A DNA stretch of 64,000 nucleotides from Rhizobium giardinii bv. giardinii H152 (GTDB taxonomy: Bacteria > Pseudomonadota > Alphaproteobacteria > Rhizobiales > Rhizobiaceae), in the NCBI RefSeq assembly GCF_000379605.1, contig NZ_KB902735.1, positions 192,944-256,943 of the forward strand. The letters run 5' to 3'. This document shows, one piece after another, positions 51,131 to 60,298 of the stretch; position 1 is the first letter of the stretch; each line of letters begins with the position of its first letter. The notes below the pieces were generated by a model. It saw only the letters and a program-made list of their open reading frames with translations. It did not search any database and was not told where the DNA came from. The translations under genes were made by a program, and so were the position numbers.

Positions 51131-53452
51131 ATGCCCCTGCCTTCAAAGCCCATTGCCGTTCTCATCGCCCAGGAAATCAAGGCCACGCCTGCGCAGGTGA
51201 TCGCAGCCATCGAGCTGCTCGACGAGGGCGCGACCGTTCCCTTCATCGCCCGTTATCGCAAGGAGGTGACCGGCGGTCTGGACGACACGCAATTGCGTGA
51301 TCTGGCCGAACGTCTCGTCTATCTGCGCGAACTGGAAGCCCGCCGCACCTCGATCCTCGACTCGATCCGCAGTCAGGACAAGCTGACGGAAGAGCTGGAA
51401 GCCAAGATCGCCGCCGTCACCACGAAGGCGGAACTGGAAGATATCTACCTGCCCTACAAGCCGAAGCGGCGAACCAAGGCGGAAATCGCCCGCGAGCGCG
51501 GACTGGGGCCGCTGGCGGAGGCTATTCTGGCCGACCGCTCCGTCGCGCCAGCAGACCGCGCATCGGCCTTCATCACGGCGGAGGTGCCGGACGTCAAGGC
51601 GGCACTCGATGGCGCCCGCGACATCATTGCCGAGGGGATCACCGAAAATGCCGACCTGCTCGGCCGCCTGCGCGCCCATATGCGGCAGGTCGCGTTTTTG
51701 CGCGCCAGGGTTGTTGACGGCAAGCAGGAGGCCGGCGCCAAATTCTCCGACTATTTCGACCATTCCGAACGCTGGGCAACCGTTGCCGGCCACCGGGCGC
51801 TTGCCATGTTGCGCGGCTGGAACGAGGAGTTCCTCTCGGTCGATATCGTCGTCGATCAGGACGACACCTCGCCGGTCAAGCCGGTCGAGCGTATCATCGC
51901 CGCCGCCTACACCGTCGGCGGCACGCTGCCGGGCGACAAGTGGCTGATGGAGGTGATCGGCTGGACCTGGCGCGTCAAGCTGTCGATGTCGCTGTCGCTC
52001 GACCTGATGCGCGAAATGCGAGAACGGGCGGAAGAGGAGGCGATCCATGTCTTCGCCCGCAATCTGAAGGATCTGCTGCTTGCTGCTCCCGCCGGTTCGC
52101 GCGCGACGATGGGCCTCGATCCCGGTATCCGCACAGGCGTCAAGGTCGCGGTCGTCGACGGCACCGGCAAGCTGCTCGAGACGACGACGGTCTATCCGTT
52201 CCCGCCGAAGAACGACATTCGCGGCGCCCAGGCAGAGCTCGCGAGCCTTGTGCGTAAATATGCGATCGAACTGATCGCCATCGGCAACGGCACGGGCAGC
52301 CGCGAGACGGAACGCCTCGTCGCCGACATGCTGGGCCAACTGCCGGCGGGACCGAAGCCCACCAAGGTCATCGTCTCGGAAGCCGGTGCTTCGGTCTACT
52401 CTGCCTCGCAAGCGGCCGCTGACGAATTCCCGGGCCTCGATGTTTCCCTGCGCGGTGCCGTCTCGATTGCCCGCCGCCTGCAGGATCCGCTGGCCGAACT
52501 GGTGAAGATCGAGCCGAAATCGATCGGCGTCGGCCAGTATCAGCACGATGTCGACCAGGGCCGTCTGAGCCGCTCGCTCGACGCCGTCGTCGAAGACGCG
52601 GTGAACGCAGTCGGCGTCGATCTGAATACCGCTTCGGCGCCGCTGCTTGCCCGTGTCTCCGGTCTCGGCAAATCGTCCGCCGAGGCGATCGTTGCCCACC
52701 GCGATGCGACCGGCCCCTTCGAGAGCCGCAAGGAATTGATGAAGGTGCCGCGGCTCGGCGCCCGCACCTTTGAGCAATGCGCCGGTTTCCTGCGCATCCC
52801 CAATGGCAAGGAGCCGCTGGATGCATCCTCCGTGCATCCGGAAGCCTATGGCGTGGCGAAGAAGATCGTCGCCGCCTGCGGTCGCGATCTGCGCGCCATC
52901 ATGGGCGACAGCGCCATCCTGAAAAGCCTCGACCCGCGCACCTTCGTCGACGAGCGCTTCGGCCTGCCGACGGTCAAGGATATTCTCGCTGAACTCGAAA
53001 AGCCCGGCCGCGACCCGCGACCAAGCTTCAAGACCGCGACCTTTGCCGATGGCATCGACGACATCAAGGACCTGAAGCCCGGCATGCTGCTGGAAGGCAC
53101 CGTCACCAATGTCGCGGCCTTTGGCGCCTTCGTCGATATCGGCGTCCACCAGGACGGGTTGGTCCACGTTTCCCAGCTCGCCGACCGTTTCGTCAAGGAT
53201 CCGCATGAGGTGGTCAAGGCTGGCGATGTCGTCAAGGTGCGTGTCACCGAGGTCGATGTCCCCCGCAAGCGCATCGGCCTAACCATGCGCAAGGACGGCG
53301 CCGCAGAGCAAGGCGGCCGCGAGGCGAGGCGCGACGCAAAGGCAGATCACCAGGGCCGCCAGAACCAGGCCCGTGCGCCGCAGCCGAAGCCGCAGGCCCC
53401 GTCGCAGGGCGCTTTCGGCGCTGCGCTGGCCGAGGCCATGAAACGCAAATGA
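51131..53452 (+). CDS. tex: Tex-family S1 RNA-binding protein
   Basis: 773-residue nucleic-acid-binding protein associated with transcription, bound to RNA polymerase and RNA in other bacteria. Domains: a helical N-terminus with RYRKEVTGGLDD, an YqgF-like RNase H fold from about residue 326 (MGLDPGIRTGVKVAVVDGTG), a helix-hairpin-helix near 505 (RVSGLGKSSAEAIV), and an S1 domain at about 649-718 (LEGTVTNVAAFGAFVDIGVH). The tail is basic and glutamine-rich. Start MPLPSKPIAVLIAQE. Confidence 0.95.
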   Translation: MPLPSKPIAVLIAQEIKATPAQVIAAIELLDEGATVPFIARYRKEVTGGLDDTQLRDLAERLVYLRELEARRTSILDSIRSQDKLTEELEAKIAAVTTKAELEDIYLPYKPKRRTKAEIARERGLGPLAEAILADRSVAPADRASAFITAEVPDVKAALDGARDIIAEGITENADLLGRLRAHMRQVAFLRARVVDGKQEAGAKFSDYFDHSERWATVAGHRALAMLRGWNEEFLSVDIVVDQDDTSPVKPVERIIAAAYTVGGTLPGDKWLMEVIGWTWRVKLSMSLSLDLMREMRERAEEEAIHVFARNLKDLLLAAPAGSRATMGLDPGIRTGVKVAVVDGTGKLLETTTVYPFPPKNDIRGAQAELASLVRKYAIELIAIGNGTGSRETERLVADMLGQLPAGPKPTKVIVSEAGASVYSASQAAADEFPGLDVSLRGAVSIARRLQDPLAELVKIEPKSIGVGQYQHDVDQGRLSRSLDAVVEDAVNAVGVDLNTASAPLLARVSGLGKSSAEAIVAHRDATGPFESRKELMKVPRLGARTFEQCAGFLRIPNGKEPLDASSVHPEAYGVAKKIVAACGRDLRAIMGDSAILKSLDPRTFVDERFGLPTVKDILAELEKPGRDPRPSFKTATFADGIDDIKDLKPGMLLEGTVTNVAAFGAFVDIGVHQDGLVHVSQLADRFVKDPHEVVKAGDVVKVRVTEVDVPRKRIGLTMRKDGAAEQGGREARRDAKADHQGRQNQARAPQPKPQAPSQGAFGAALAEAMKRK

Positions 53453-53478
53453 CGGGTTGAGGCCCCCCCGGTTGCTGC

Positions 53479-53553
53479 CTGCATAATTCCGAAGGAAATT
53501 ATGCAGCAGTTTCAAAATGCTGAGCGCCGCTTGGCGCGTCAGGTTTGACGCGC
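53479..53553. repeat. Two stacked hairpins between convergent tex and heparinase genes
   Basis: CTGCATAATT (53479-53488) pairs with AATTATGCAG (53497-53506), and GCGCGTCA (53534-53541) pairs with TGACGCGC (53546-53553). The first half resembles a palindromic repeat common between rhizobial genes, from memory. Probably a bidirectional terminator. Confidence 0.55.
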
Positions 53554-53583
53554 GGCGCGTAGCGGCAGCAGCCGAGCAGCGCT

Positions 53584-55527
53584 CTATCGTGCCGGTACCA
53601 GCGATAGCGTGGAGGTGACGCCATCCGGTGGAACGAGGCCGCGCCAGCTGATCCGCACCGCTTCCACCTTTATGCCGAAAGCCGGGGAATGCCAGCCGCC
53701 TTCGCCGATGTCGCCACCTGCCTTGATGGCAATGTCCCCAGGCGCCGTGAAGGACAGGATCGCAATCGTTTCCCCGCCTTGCGAAATCAGGACGGTGCCG
53801 TCCTTCAGCTGCGCGTGCCATTCGGGCGCGAGCTGGAAGACGATCTCCGCCTCCAGGCCTACAGTGCCGGTCAACTCGTCACGGATCGCGAAGCCCGCCG
53901 GCGTCGAAGACAGCGTGCGGCGATGCTCGGCACCAAACCGCTTCCGATAGCCATCGTGGCTTGCAACGACCGACCAGTTTTCTCCGCCGGTCGCGGTTTC
54001 CAATGTGGTGACGGCTTTGTGCGACCAGTTGAAGGAACCCGACATCGTGCTCTGGTCGGCGCCGCCGATGTTGAGCGTATTGTGGGCACGGGTGCCGCGG
54101 AACCAGTCCCGCCAGTCGCCGCCGGCGTGGTAGAGATAGGTGCCAGGATCGACGAACAGCGGCGCGCCATCGATGCTGACGATTATCGACAGCGCATCGG
54201 CATGGCCATGGGCGGCGATGGAGAGATAGCCGAGCGGCGCATGATCGAACACGATGCCGAGTTCGCGGCCGGCCTTGCCTTCGCGGATGATCGTATAGCC
54301 GCCATCGGCAAACGTGCGCAACCCTGACGGCAAAGCGCCGCCGGTCGTAGCGGAGCCGAACAGCGCGTCGCGCAGATCGTATTCCGGCGGTCGCGGCCCC
54401 GCCGGTGGCTTACCCAGATGGCCGCTAATCGCTGCTGCGACCGAGGCTGCATAGGCGGGTTCATGTCGCGCCAGCGTAATGACGCGGCCCTCGTCGTCGT
54501 CGCAGATGCTGGGAACGCGCCCCTCAGCATTGGAAAGCCAGGCGATATACTCGGCAAACTGCATCAGCCGCGCATCGACCGTCGTGCCGAGTGGCTGACC
54601 GCTTTCCTTCGCGACCAGGCTGCAGAGCAGGACGAATTCTACCGTGAAGGCGCCGTAGGTCGGTGACTGTTCGGCGCCGACGCCGTCGGCGAGGATCTGT
54701 TTCGACACTTCCCGGACGAGCAGGCGGCGCATCTTGTCTTCAAGCTTCTTGGCTTGCGGCAGTTCCGGCATGGCGCGGGCGATGAGGAACTCGCCGGCGA
54801 TTTCCGCGACGAGATGGTTGTTGGCCGACGAAAAGCGCGAAGGATAGCGCGACATCCACACCTGATGCGCATGCAGGATCGCGCGGATTTGCGCGGTGCA
54901 TGAAGCTGAAAGCGACGATCCGCAGAAGCTCGCAACGATGAGCAGGCTGATGGCGCGAAGGGAAAGCTCGATGCCGGAATTCCAGCCGAGGCCGCGAAAC
55001 GGCGGATTGGCATGATACCAGCTTGCGATCGCGGTCTCGATGAACGCCAGCGCCTCGCGGTCTCCGGTCAGGCAGGCATGCGCCGCCACCGGCTGCAGGA
55101 ACTGCAGGCGGTTGAATTCCCAGGCATATTTGATGTCGCCGAGCTTGCGCTCGTGGCGATAGGGAATGTCGAAACAATATTTGTCCGCTCCCGGCCAGAG
55201 CCCGCCGGTAACGGGATCGAGCCGCCACACCTCCGGCGGAAACTGGTTTGACAGGTCGCGCTGCGGCCAGGCGACGCCGAGCGCCTCGAAATGACCCGAC
55301 AGGATGAACCGGGCGGCATCGGCAATCTCCTGCCTGAGCGGCTCAGATGCCCCGGCAAGGATTTTCGCAAGACCCGGCAGCACCGGCATCGGACCCGGCA
55401 GAACATAGCGCTTCGACCCTTCCAGCCGCCCGCGCGCCCTTGTCTTCTTCGCCTTTTCCCCGAGCCGGTGAACGATCTCAGCCGGGCTCATGGCGCGAAG
55501 CCGGTTTATGTACCAAAGATAATGCAT
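53584..55527 (-). CDS. Heparinase II/III-like protein
   Basis: 647-residue protein: an N-terminal alpha/alpha toroid (GWNSGIELSLRAISLLI, SSANNHLVAEIAGEFL) and a C-terminal beta-sandwich with the heparinase II/III signature GYLSIAAHGHADALS and FVDPGTYLYHAGG. No signal peptide is evident. In rhizobial polysaccharide loci such proteins are usually uncharacterised uronate-polymer lyases or modifiers. It ends the minus-strand polysaccharide operon; 5 bp separates it from the glycosyltransferase gene upstream. Start at MHYLWYINRLR. Confidence 0.88.
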   Translation of the reverse strand: MHYLWYINRLRAMSPAEIVHRLGEKAKKTRARGRLEGSKRYVLPGPMPVLPGLAKILAGASEPLRQEIADAARFILSGHFEALGVAWPQRDLSNQFPPEVWRLDPVTGGLWPGADKYCFDIPYRHERKLGDIKYAWEFNRLQFLQPVAAHACLTGDREALAFIETAIASWYHANPPFRGLGWNSGIELSLRAISLLIVASFCGSSLSASCTAQIRAILHAHQVWMSRYPSRFSSANNHLVAEIAGEFLIARAMPELPQAKKLEDKMRRLLVREVSKQILADGVGAEQSPTYGAFTVEFVLLCSLVAKESGQPLGTTVDARLMQFAEYIAWLSNAEGRVPSICDDDEGRVITLARHEPAYAASVAAAISGHLGKPPAGPRPPEYDLRDALFGSATTGGALPSGLRTFADGGYTIIREGKAGRELGIVFDHAPLGYLSIAAHGHADALSIIVSIDGAPLFVDPGTYLYHAGGDWRDWFRGTRAHNTLNIGGADQSTMSGSFNWSHKAVTTLETATGGENWSVVASHDGYRKRFGAEHRRTLSSTPAGFAIRDELTGTVGLEAEIVFQLAPEWHAQLKDGTVLISQGGETIAILSFTAPGDIAIKAGGDIGEGGWHSPAFGIKVEAVRISWRGLVPPDGVTSTLSLVPAR

Positions 55528-55532
55528 TAAAA

Positions 55533-56534
55533 TCACGCGAAAATTTCTCGATGAATCTGCTTCACGCTGCTGATTTCGTTCGAAATCTGCGCATAGACTG
55601 CTTGCTTGGCTTTGGTGATCCCCTGCGCCCGCAACGCATGGCACTCCGCGACGTCGCGAAACGCTGCAGCGAGCGATGACGCATCAAGATCGCTGAACGA
55701 CGCGCCCTCGCCGAGGACCTCGGACAAAGTGGGCGAGGTATTGGTTACGACGGGGATGCCAGCCGAGAGGGCTTCCTCGATCGCCATCTGCATGATGTGC
55801 GGACGGGTCGACAGCGAAATGACTGCGCTGGACTGGGCCAAGGTGGCGAGATAGTCGCTGAAGTCCATGAAGCCCGCAAGACGGATATTCGGCGGCTGTG
55901 CAGCAGGATCCAACTGGCGCTTGCGATAGTTACCTGAAATCACGAAATCGAATTCGGGACACGACTTCATTGCTTCAATTGCGACGTCGACGGGCTCGTC
56001 TTCGGCAAACGAACAGGAGAACAGGTAGAGCGGTCGTCCGCCGCGGGGTGCATAGGATACGCCTCCAAGCTCATCGCGAGGAATGGACAGGATGTGAAGC
56101 ACACGCGCATGCCACGAAGCAACAACCTTGCCGTCGAAGCGGTTGTGGCAGATGGTAAAAGGCGACTTCCGCGCCACATGTCTGAGGAACGGCAGGAAAA
56201 TCTTCCATTGTGGCTTCGAGATCGCCCCTGAATGGAAATCCATGATCACCGCCGCTCCGGTGAACCGACTATAGAGCCAGCACACCATCGGAAGCATCGG
56301 CGGCTGGTTTAGGCAAATGACGGACGCAGGGCGCTCGCGTACAAGAAGCCGGAGGGTCGCGATCATCCGATCGATATAATTGAAAAGAAGTGAGATTTTT
56401 CCGTGCCGCTTATGCGAACCTATCAGGCAAAGCTTCGATCCGAACAGCATGGCAGTCGACGCCGACCGAAAGCACTCCGGTTTCCACGCGATCATCAATG
56501 AGTTCCGGAGAGGATACTTCGGCATCTTCGACAT
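55533..56534 (-). CDS. Glycosyltransferase (GT4-like)
   Basis: 333-residue cytoplasmic glycosyltransferase of GT-B type with Rossmann-like halves. The donor half reads YLFSCSFAEDEPVDVAIEA, then IRLAGFMDFSDYLATLAQSSAVISLS, and the nucleotide-sugar site is MAIEEALSAGIPVVTN (the E-x7-E region). It starts directly after the Wzy-like gene's stop (TAGATG), so the two are coupled. Specific linkage unknown. Confidence 0.85.
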   Translation of the reverse strand: MSKMPKYPLRNSLMIAWKPECFRSASTAMLFGSKLCLIGSHKRHGKISLLFNYIDRMIATLRLLVRERPASVICLNQPPMLPMVCWLYSRFTGAAVIMDFHSGAISKPQWKIFLPFLRHVARKSPFTICHNRFDGKVVASWHARVLHILSIPRDELGGVSYAPRGGRPLYLFSCSFAEDEPVDVAIEAMKSCPEFDFVISGNYRKRQLDPAAQPPNIRLAGFMDFSDYLATLAQSSAVISLSTRPHIMQMAIEEALSAGIPVVTNTSPTLSEVLGEGASFSDLDASSLAAAFRDVAECHALRAQGITKAKQAVYAQISNEISSVKQIHREIFA

Positions 56535-57770
56535 CTAAATGACCTTGTTGGCTGAATATTGGATTTTAAGCCGATAAACGATGCAGCCAGTGACAGCTAT
56601 CGCAGCCACGATCGGGCCCTTTGTAGCCAGACCGTTACCGGCGACCGCCACCATCAGCACGCAGCCGGCATAGATCAGATCCGCTCGCATCCATTTCATG
56701 AAAAACATAAGGAGAGCGGCCGTGTAGGCAATCGCAAAGAAGATGCCTCCCTGAAACAAAGCAATGACGAAAAAGCTTTCGTTGAACTTATTACCGGTTG
56801 ACTGGACGTAGTAATCCGCTCGTGCTGGCTCGACGCCGGATAGGAATTCGTCGTCAGTAAGATAGGAAATAGCGTCATAGATGGTGATGCGGGCATTCGA
56901 ACTTTCGTCCCATATTCCGCGCTCCATAACACGTTGGAGTATTTCAGAATCGATGAGTCCCTGGACCACCACCGGAACCATCGCAAGGACACCGATCACG
57001 ATTAAAAATCCATATTTCCGCTTCGATGCCGTGAACAAGTAGGCGCCGAACACCAGCAAGCCCACTAAAAGCGGAGCGCGCACCGCAAGAAGCAGAATTT
57101 CCACAAGCAGCGCTACGAGCACCGGCATCTGGTAGCGGGAAGGCAGGACCCCCGAGATGGCAAGAAGCATTGCACAGTAACACAATGGGCCAGCTATCAC
57201 CGGATGCTGAAAGAGACCCGCTGGGCGGAAATACAGGCTCTCAATACCATACGTATATATGCGAGTCTTAGTGGCAAACTCGTAGGCAACGACAGATAAG
57301 TTAAGCAGGCAAATGATGATGAACACACGCCCGACAACAACAATCTTGGATCTGTCGAGCATACCAATTGCAAGCGTAATCATCGCCGGGGCTACAACGA
57401 TGTCCAGTGCCGTTGCAGCAAAGTAAAACTTACCACTAACACTAAGATATAGAGACAAGAAGAAGAAAAGGGCGATCACCAAGTGCCCTGAGCGATCTAT
57501 CTCGACGTAACGTTCGACGGTGCGCCTGTTGAAAATTGCAATACAATAGGAGATCACCGCCAAATAGGTTGCAGGATGAATTTTCTCCAGAATGCTACCG
57601 CCCGCCGTTCGGTATGCCATGAACTGTTCCAGGAGTGCAGGCACCGCCACGAAAGTCACGATCAGGAAAAGAACCACCAAGATAACACAGAGCGTCATGC
57701 TGGCGGGCTTCCGAATACCGGCACTCTCAGCTGGAATACTGGCCAAGGACGGAACTGGCGATATCGTCAT
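56535..57770 (-). CDS. O-antigen polymerase/ligase-like membrane protein (Wzy)
   Basis: 411-residue inner-membrane protein with about ten or eleven transmembrane segments and a long periplasmic loop (about 260-330, with LQRVMERGIWDESSNARI and FLSGVEPARADYY). This topology and loop fit polysaccharide polymerases (Wzy) or WaaL ligases; the loop carries the RxxxR-like charged residues usual for them. Sequence is visibly AT-richer than neighbouring core genes. Its start overlaps the upstream flippase-GT stop by 4 bp (ATGA). Confidence 0.82.
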   Translation of the reverse strand: MTISPVPSLASIPAESAGIRKPASMTLCVILVVLFLIVTFVAVPALLEQFMAYRTAGGSILEKIHPATYLAVISYCIAIFNRRTVERYVEIDRSGHLVIALFFFLSLYLSVSGKFYFAATALDIVVAPAMITLAIGMLDRSKIVVVGRVFIIICLLNLSVVAYEFATKTRIYTYGIESLYFRPAGLFQHPVIAGPLCYCAMLLAISGVLPSRYQMPVLVALLVEILLLAVRAPLLVGLLVFGAYLFTASKRKYGFLIVIGVLAMVPVVVQGLIDSEILQRVMERGIWDESSNARITIYDAISYLTDDEFLSGVEPARADYYVQSTGNKFNESFFVIALFQGGIFFAIAYTAALLMFFMKWMRADLIYAGCVLMVAVAGNGLATKGPIVAAIAVTGCIVYRLKIQYSANKVI

Positions 57771-60298
57771 CTCAAAGTCCGCTCCATCAACGTGAGATAG
57801 CGATCAACCGCAATCTCAACAGAGAACTGAGCGGCCCGTGCCTGCAGCATAGCTTTGTCGCAAGCACTATCTAAAACGTCTAGGACAGCTTCCGCCAAGC
57901 CTTTGGGATCTGCCACTGGCACAAGCCGGCCGTACCGGCCGCCGTCGAGGATCTCCGCCGGACCAGACGGGCAATCTGTGGCAACCACCTTCTGGCCGCA
58001 CGCGAGAGCTTCGGCCACCACGATGGCGAACCCCTCCCACTGCGATGACAGCACAAAGACGTCGGCTTTAGACATGTAGGCGTAAGGATTGTCGGAGAAG
58101 CCCGGCAGGTCGATCTCGTCACTCAGCCCCCGTGCGCTCACCTCCTTCTCAAGGCTCGTCCGTTCCGGGCCGTCGCCAATGATCAGCAGTCGCGCATCCC
58201 GCGTCTTGCGAACAATCGCGAATGCTTCGATGAGACCGATAAAGTCTTTGGCGATGTGCAGACGTCCAACCGAGAGGATTACCGGCACATCGCGCTGGGT
58301 AAGCCATCTGTGTGTCACCGGTGCCGTCGACCGCTGCTGGATCTGCGCCACCGGAATCGGATTATAGATCGTCGTCGTCCGGTCGCGCGAACAGCCAAAG
58401 TTTCGGATCAGGGGCTCGCGCAATCCCTCGCTCACCGTGATGATGTGCGCCACGCGCGGAAACAGCAACGACCGAAACAGCCGTGCCATTTTAGTCTTGA
58501 TGGTTTTCGTGGCCTTTTGGGTGAGAATCGGGTCGTTGTGTTCGGTGATTACATATCGGGTCTGCTGAAACGGGATGAGGTTGATTATCGCCGCGGCGAT
58601 TGTCTGCTGATCGCCTCCGCAGACAACGACGTCAAATCGCTCACGCAGCAGCACCCAGAGCAGCTTGGGGATGCAGCGGGCCATGGAATTGTGTCCCAGC
58701 TCGATGATCTTTACCCGGGGATCGAGGTCACCCATGTACTGCCCTTGCTTTAGGCGCAAGATTAGGGTGATGTCTACATCGCGGGCCTGCATGCCGTTGC
58801 AAAGCGATAGAATTACGCGCTCGATACCACCATGCTTGAGGCGGTTTGCGAGAAACGCATAGCGGCGGCGATGGGTAGTGCGAGCCGAGCCATCCTTCCT
58901 CAGGCTTCGGTGGCAAAGCAGCAGGGAAGTACCGACAAATGCGGCTCCGACCGCACAGAGACATGTCAACGCCAGCCAACTGGGGGCACCCTGTAACACA
59001 TCTGCCTTCAGCGTCCGTATCACGCCATAGGTAGCTGCCGCCAGGAGCGTCGAGGTCACAATACTGCCGGTACGGAACGGCACATGCATCAGCCCACGGG
59101 AAAGGAGGATGCTCATCACCAGCGAAGCGACGCTGCCGCAGGCAAACATTAGTGCCGCGCCATAATCTGGGGCCGTCGGGACGACCAGGAAACCCACAAT
59201 CATGGAAAGTGCAGAGCCAATCACCAGCGTTGGAATCTGCCGGATATTCCTCAGGAACATATGGTAGATGTTGTCGTAGACGAAGAACTTGATGTTGATT
59301 GCCATCGCACCAAACGCGACGAGCGGAGTGACGGTGAGAAAAGTGGGCAGTAACTCAGGCTTGAACAGCACCTTCGCAATTATGTCTGTGGCCCCGGCTA
59401 ACAAGGCAGCGCCGGGCAGAAACACAGACAGAATGAGCGCGAGTTGCTGGGCGAGGATATTGCGGGCCTCCTCAGTCTTGCCGTCGTTGAACAGTGCCGA
59501 CAGCTTGACAAAGGCGCTGGTGTTGAATGAGGCGCCTATTACGTCGAACGCAGCGCGCCCAACCGTGAACGCCGCGGTATAGGTGCCAAGCGCTGCAGCG
59601 TCAGAAAAACTCTTCAGTGTCGCCTTGTCGAGACTGGTTACCAGTTGCCCCAGCAGGGTCAACGTCACCAGCGGCCAGGAAAAGGCGAACATTATCTTCC
59701 AGTCGACGGTGTCCGGTAGGTCGGGCCGGGTGTGGGCGAGGCCGTGGCGGCAGGCGATTGCGCCCACGATCACGCCCGCGACGCAGCCGATCAGCGACGC
59801 CTCAAGAAAGCTGTCTGGTTTGATGGCCATGGTGCCGAGGGTCAGCGCGAGATAGATCGCTGCCCGCAGCGCCTCCAGCGACGACGCCGTCTTGTTGCGT
59901 TCGGTCAACTGGTTGAGACGGATGCCGAAGCGAAGGAACGCGGCCGACGCAATGTAACAGCTCACCGCGAACCCCACCTCCCAGGCTCGCTCTGGTGCGA
60001 GCCCAGCGCTTATGGCAAACGATGCCATGATCGCCACGATCGTGGTCCCCAACATGAGCCAGGCCATACGGAGCACGAAGACTCTCGAAATGCCTCCGGC
60101 TTGGGCACCGAAACGCGCGATACCGACGCGGGCCCAGTTGGTCAGCACCGTATCTGAAAATTCGCCGATGAGAATTGTGAGCGAAAAATATCCGAACTCG
60201 CTCGGGGTCAAAAGCCTCGTGCCAAAAAGAATGACCGCTAAGGCTGCCACTCTCGGCAGAACATACGCGGGCAAGTAGATTAGCGCGCTCTTAATCAC
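57767..60298 (-). CDS. Wzx-type flippase fused to a GT4 glycosyltransferase
   Basis: 843-residue two-domain protein. Residues about 1-470 form a polysaccharide flippase of the MATE/PST superfamily (about 12-14 helices; ARVGIARFGAQAGGISRVF, VTSLDKATLKSFSDAAALG). After a basic linker (RSLRKDGSARTTHRRRY, near residue 475), residues about 480-843 form a GT4 enzyme (FLANRLKHGGIERVILSL, SVGRLHIAKDFIGLIEAF, and the E-x7-E site EGFAIVVAEAL). No stop or frameshift separates them. It would couple building of a lipid-linked repeat with its export. It overlaps the next GT4 gene by 8 bp. Confidence 0.88.
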   Translation of the reverse strand: MIKSALIYLPAYVLPRVAALAVILFGTRLLTPSEFGYFSLTILIGEFSDTVLTNWARVGIARFGAQAGGISRVFVLRMAWLMLGTTIVAIMASFAISAGLAPERAWEVGFAVSCYIASAAFLRFGIRLNQLTERNKTASSLEALRAAIYLALTLGTMAIKPDSFLEASLIGCVAGVIVGAIACRHGLAHTRPDLPDTVDWKIMFAFSWPLVTLTLLGQLVTSLDKATLKSFSDAAALGTYTAAFTVGRAAFDVIGASFNTSAFVKLSALFNDGKTEEARNILAQQLALILSVFLPGAALLAGATDIIAKVLFKPELLPTFLTVTPLVAFGAMAINIKFFVYDNIYHMFLRNIRQIPTLVIGSALSMIVGFLVVPTAPDYGAALMFACGSVASLVMSILLSRGLMHVPFRTGSIVTSTLLAAATYGVIRTLKADVLQGAPSWLALTCLCAVGAAFVGTSLLLCHRSLRKDGSARTTHRRRYAFLANRLKHGGIERVILSLCNGMQARDVDITLILRLKQGQYMGDLDPRVKIIELGHNSMARCIPKLLWVLLRERFDVVVCGGDQQTIAAAIINLIPFQQTRYVITEHNDPILTQKATKTIKTKMARLFRSLLFPRVAHIITVSEGLREPLIRNFGCSRDRTTTIYNPIPVAQIQQRSTAPVTHRWLTQRDVPVILSVGRLHIAKDFIGLIEAFAIVRKTRDARLLIIGDGPERTSLEKEVSARGLSDEIDLPGFSDNPYAYMSKADVFVLSSQWEGFAIVVAEALACGQKVVATDCPSGPAEILDGGRYGRLVPVADPKGLAEAVLDVLDSACDKAMLQARAAQFSVEIAVDRYLTLMERTLR

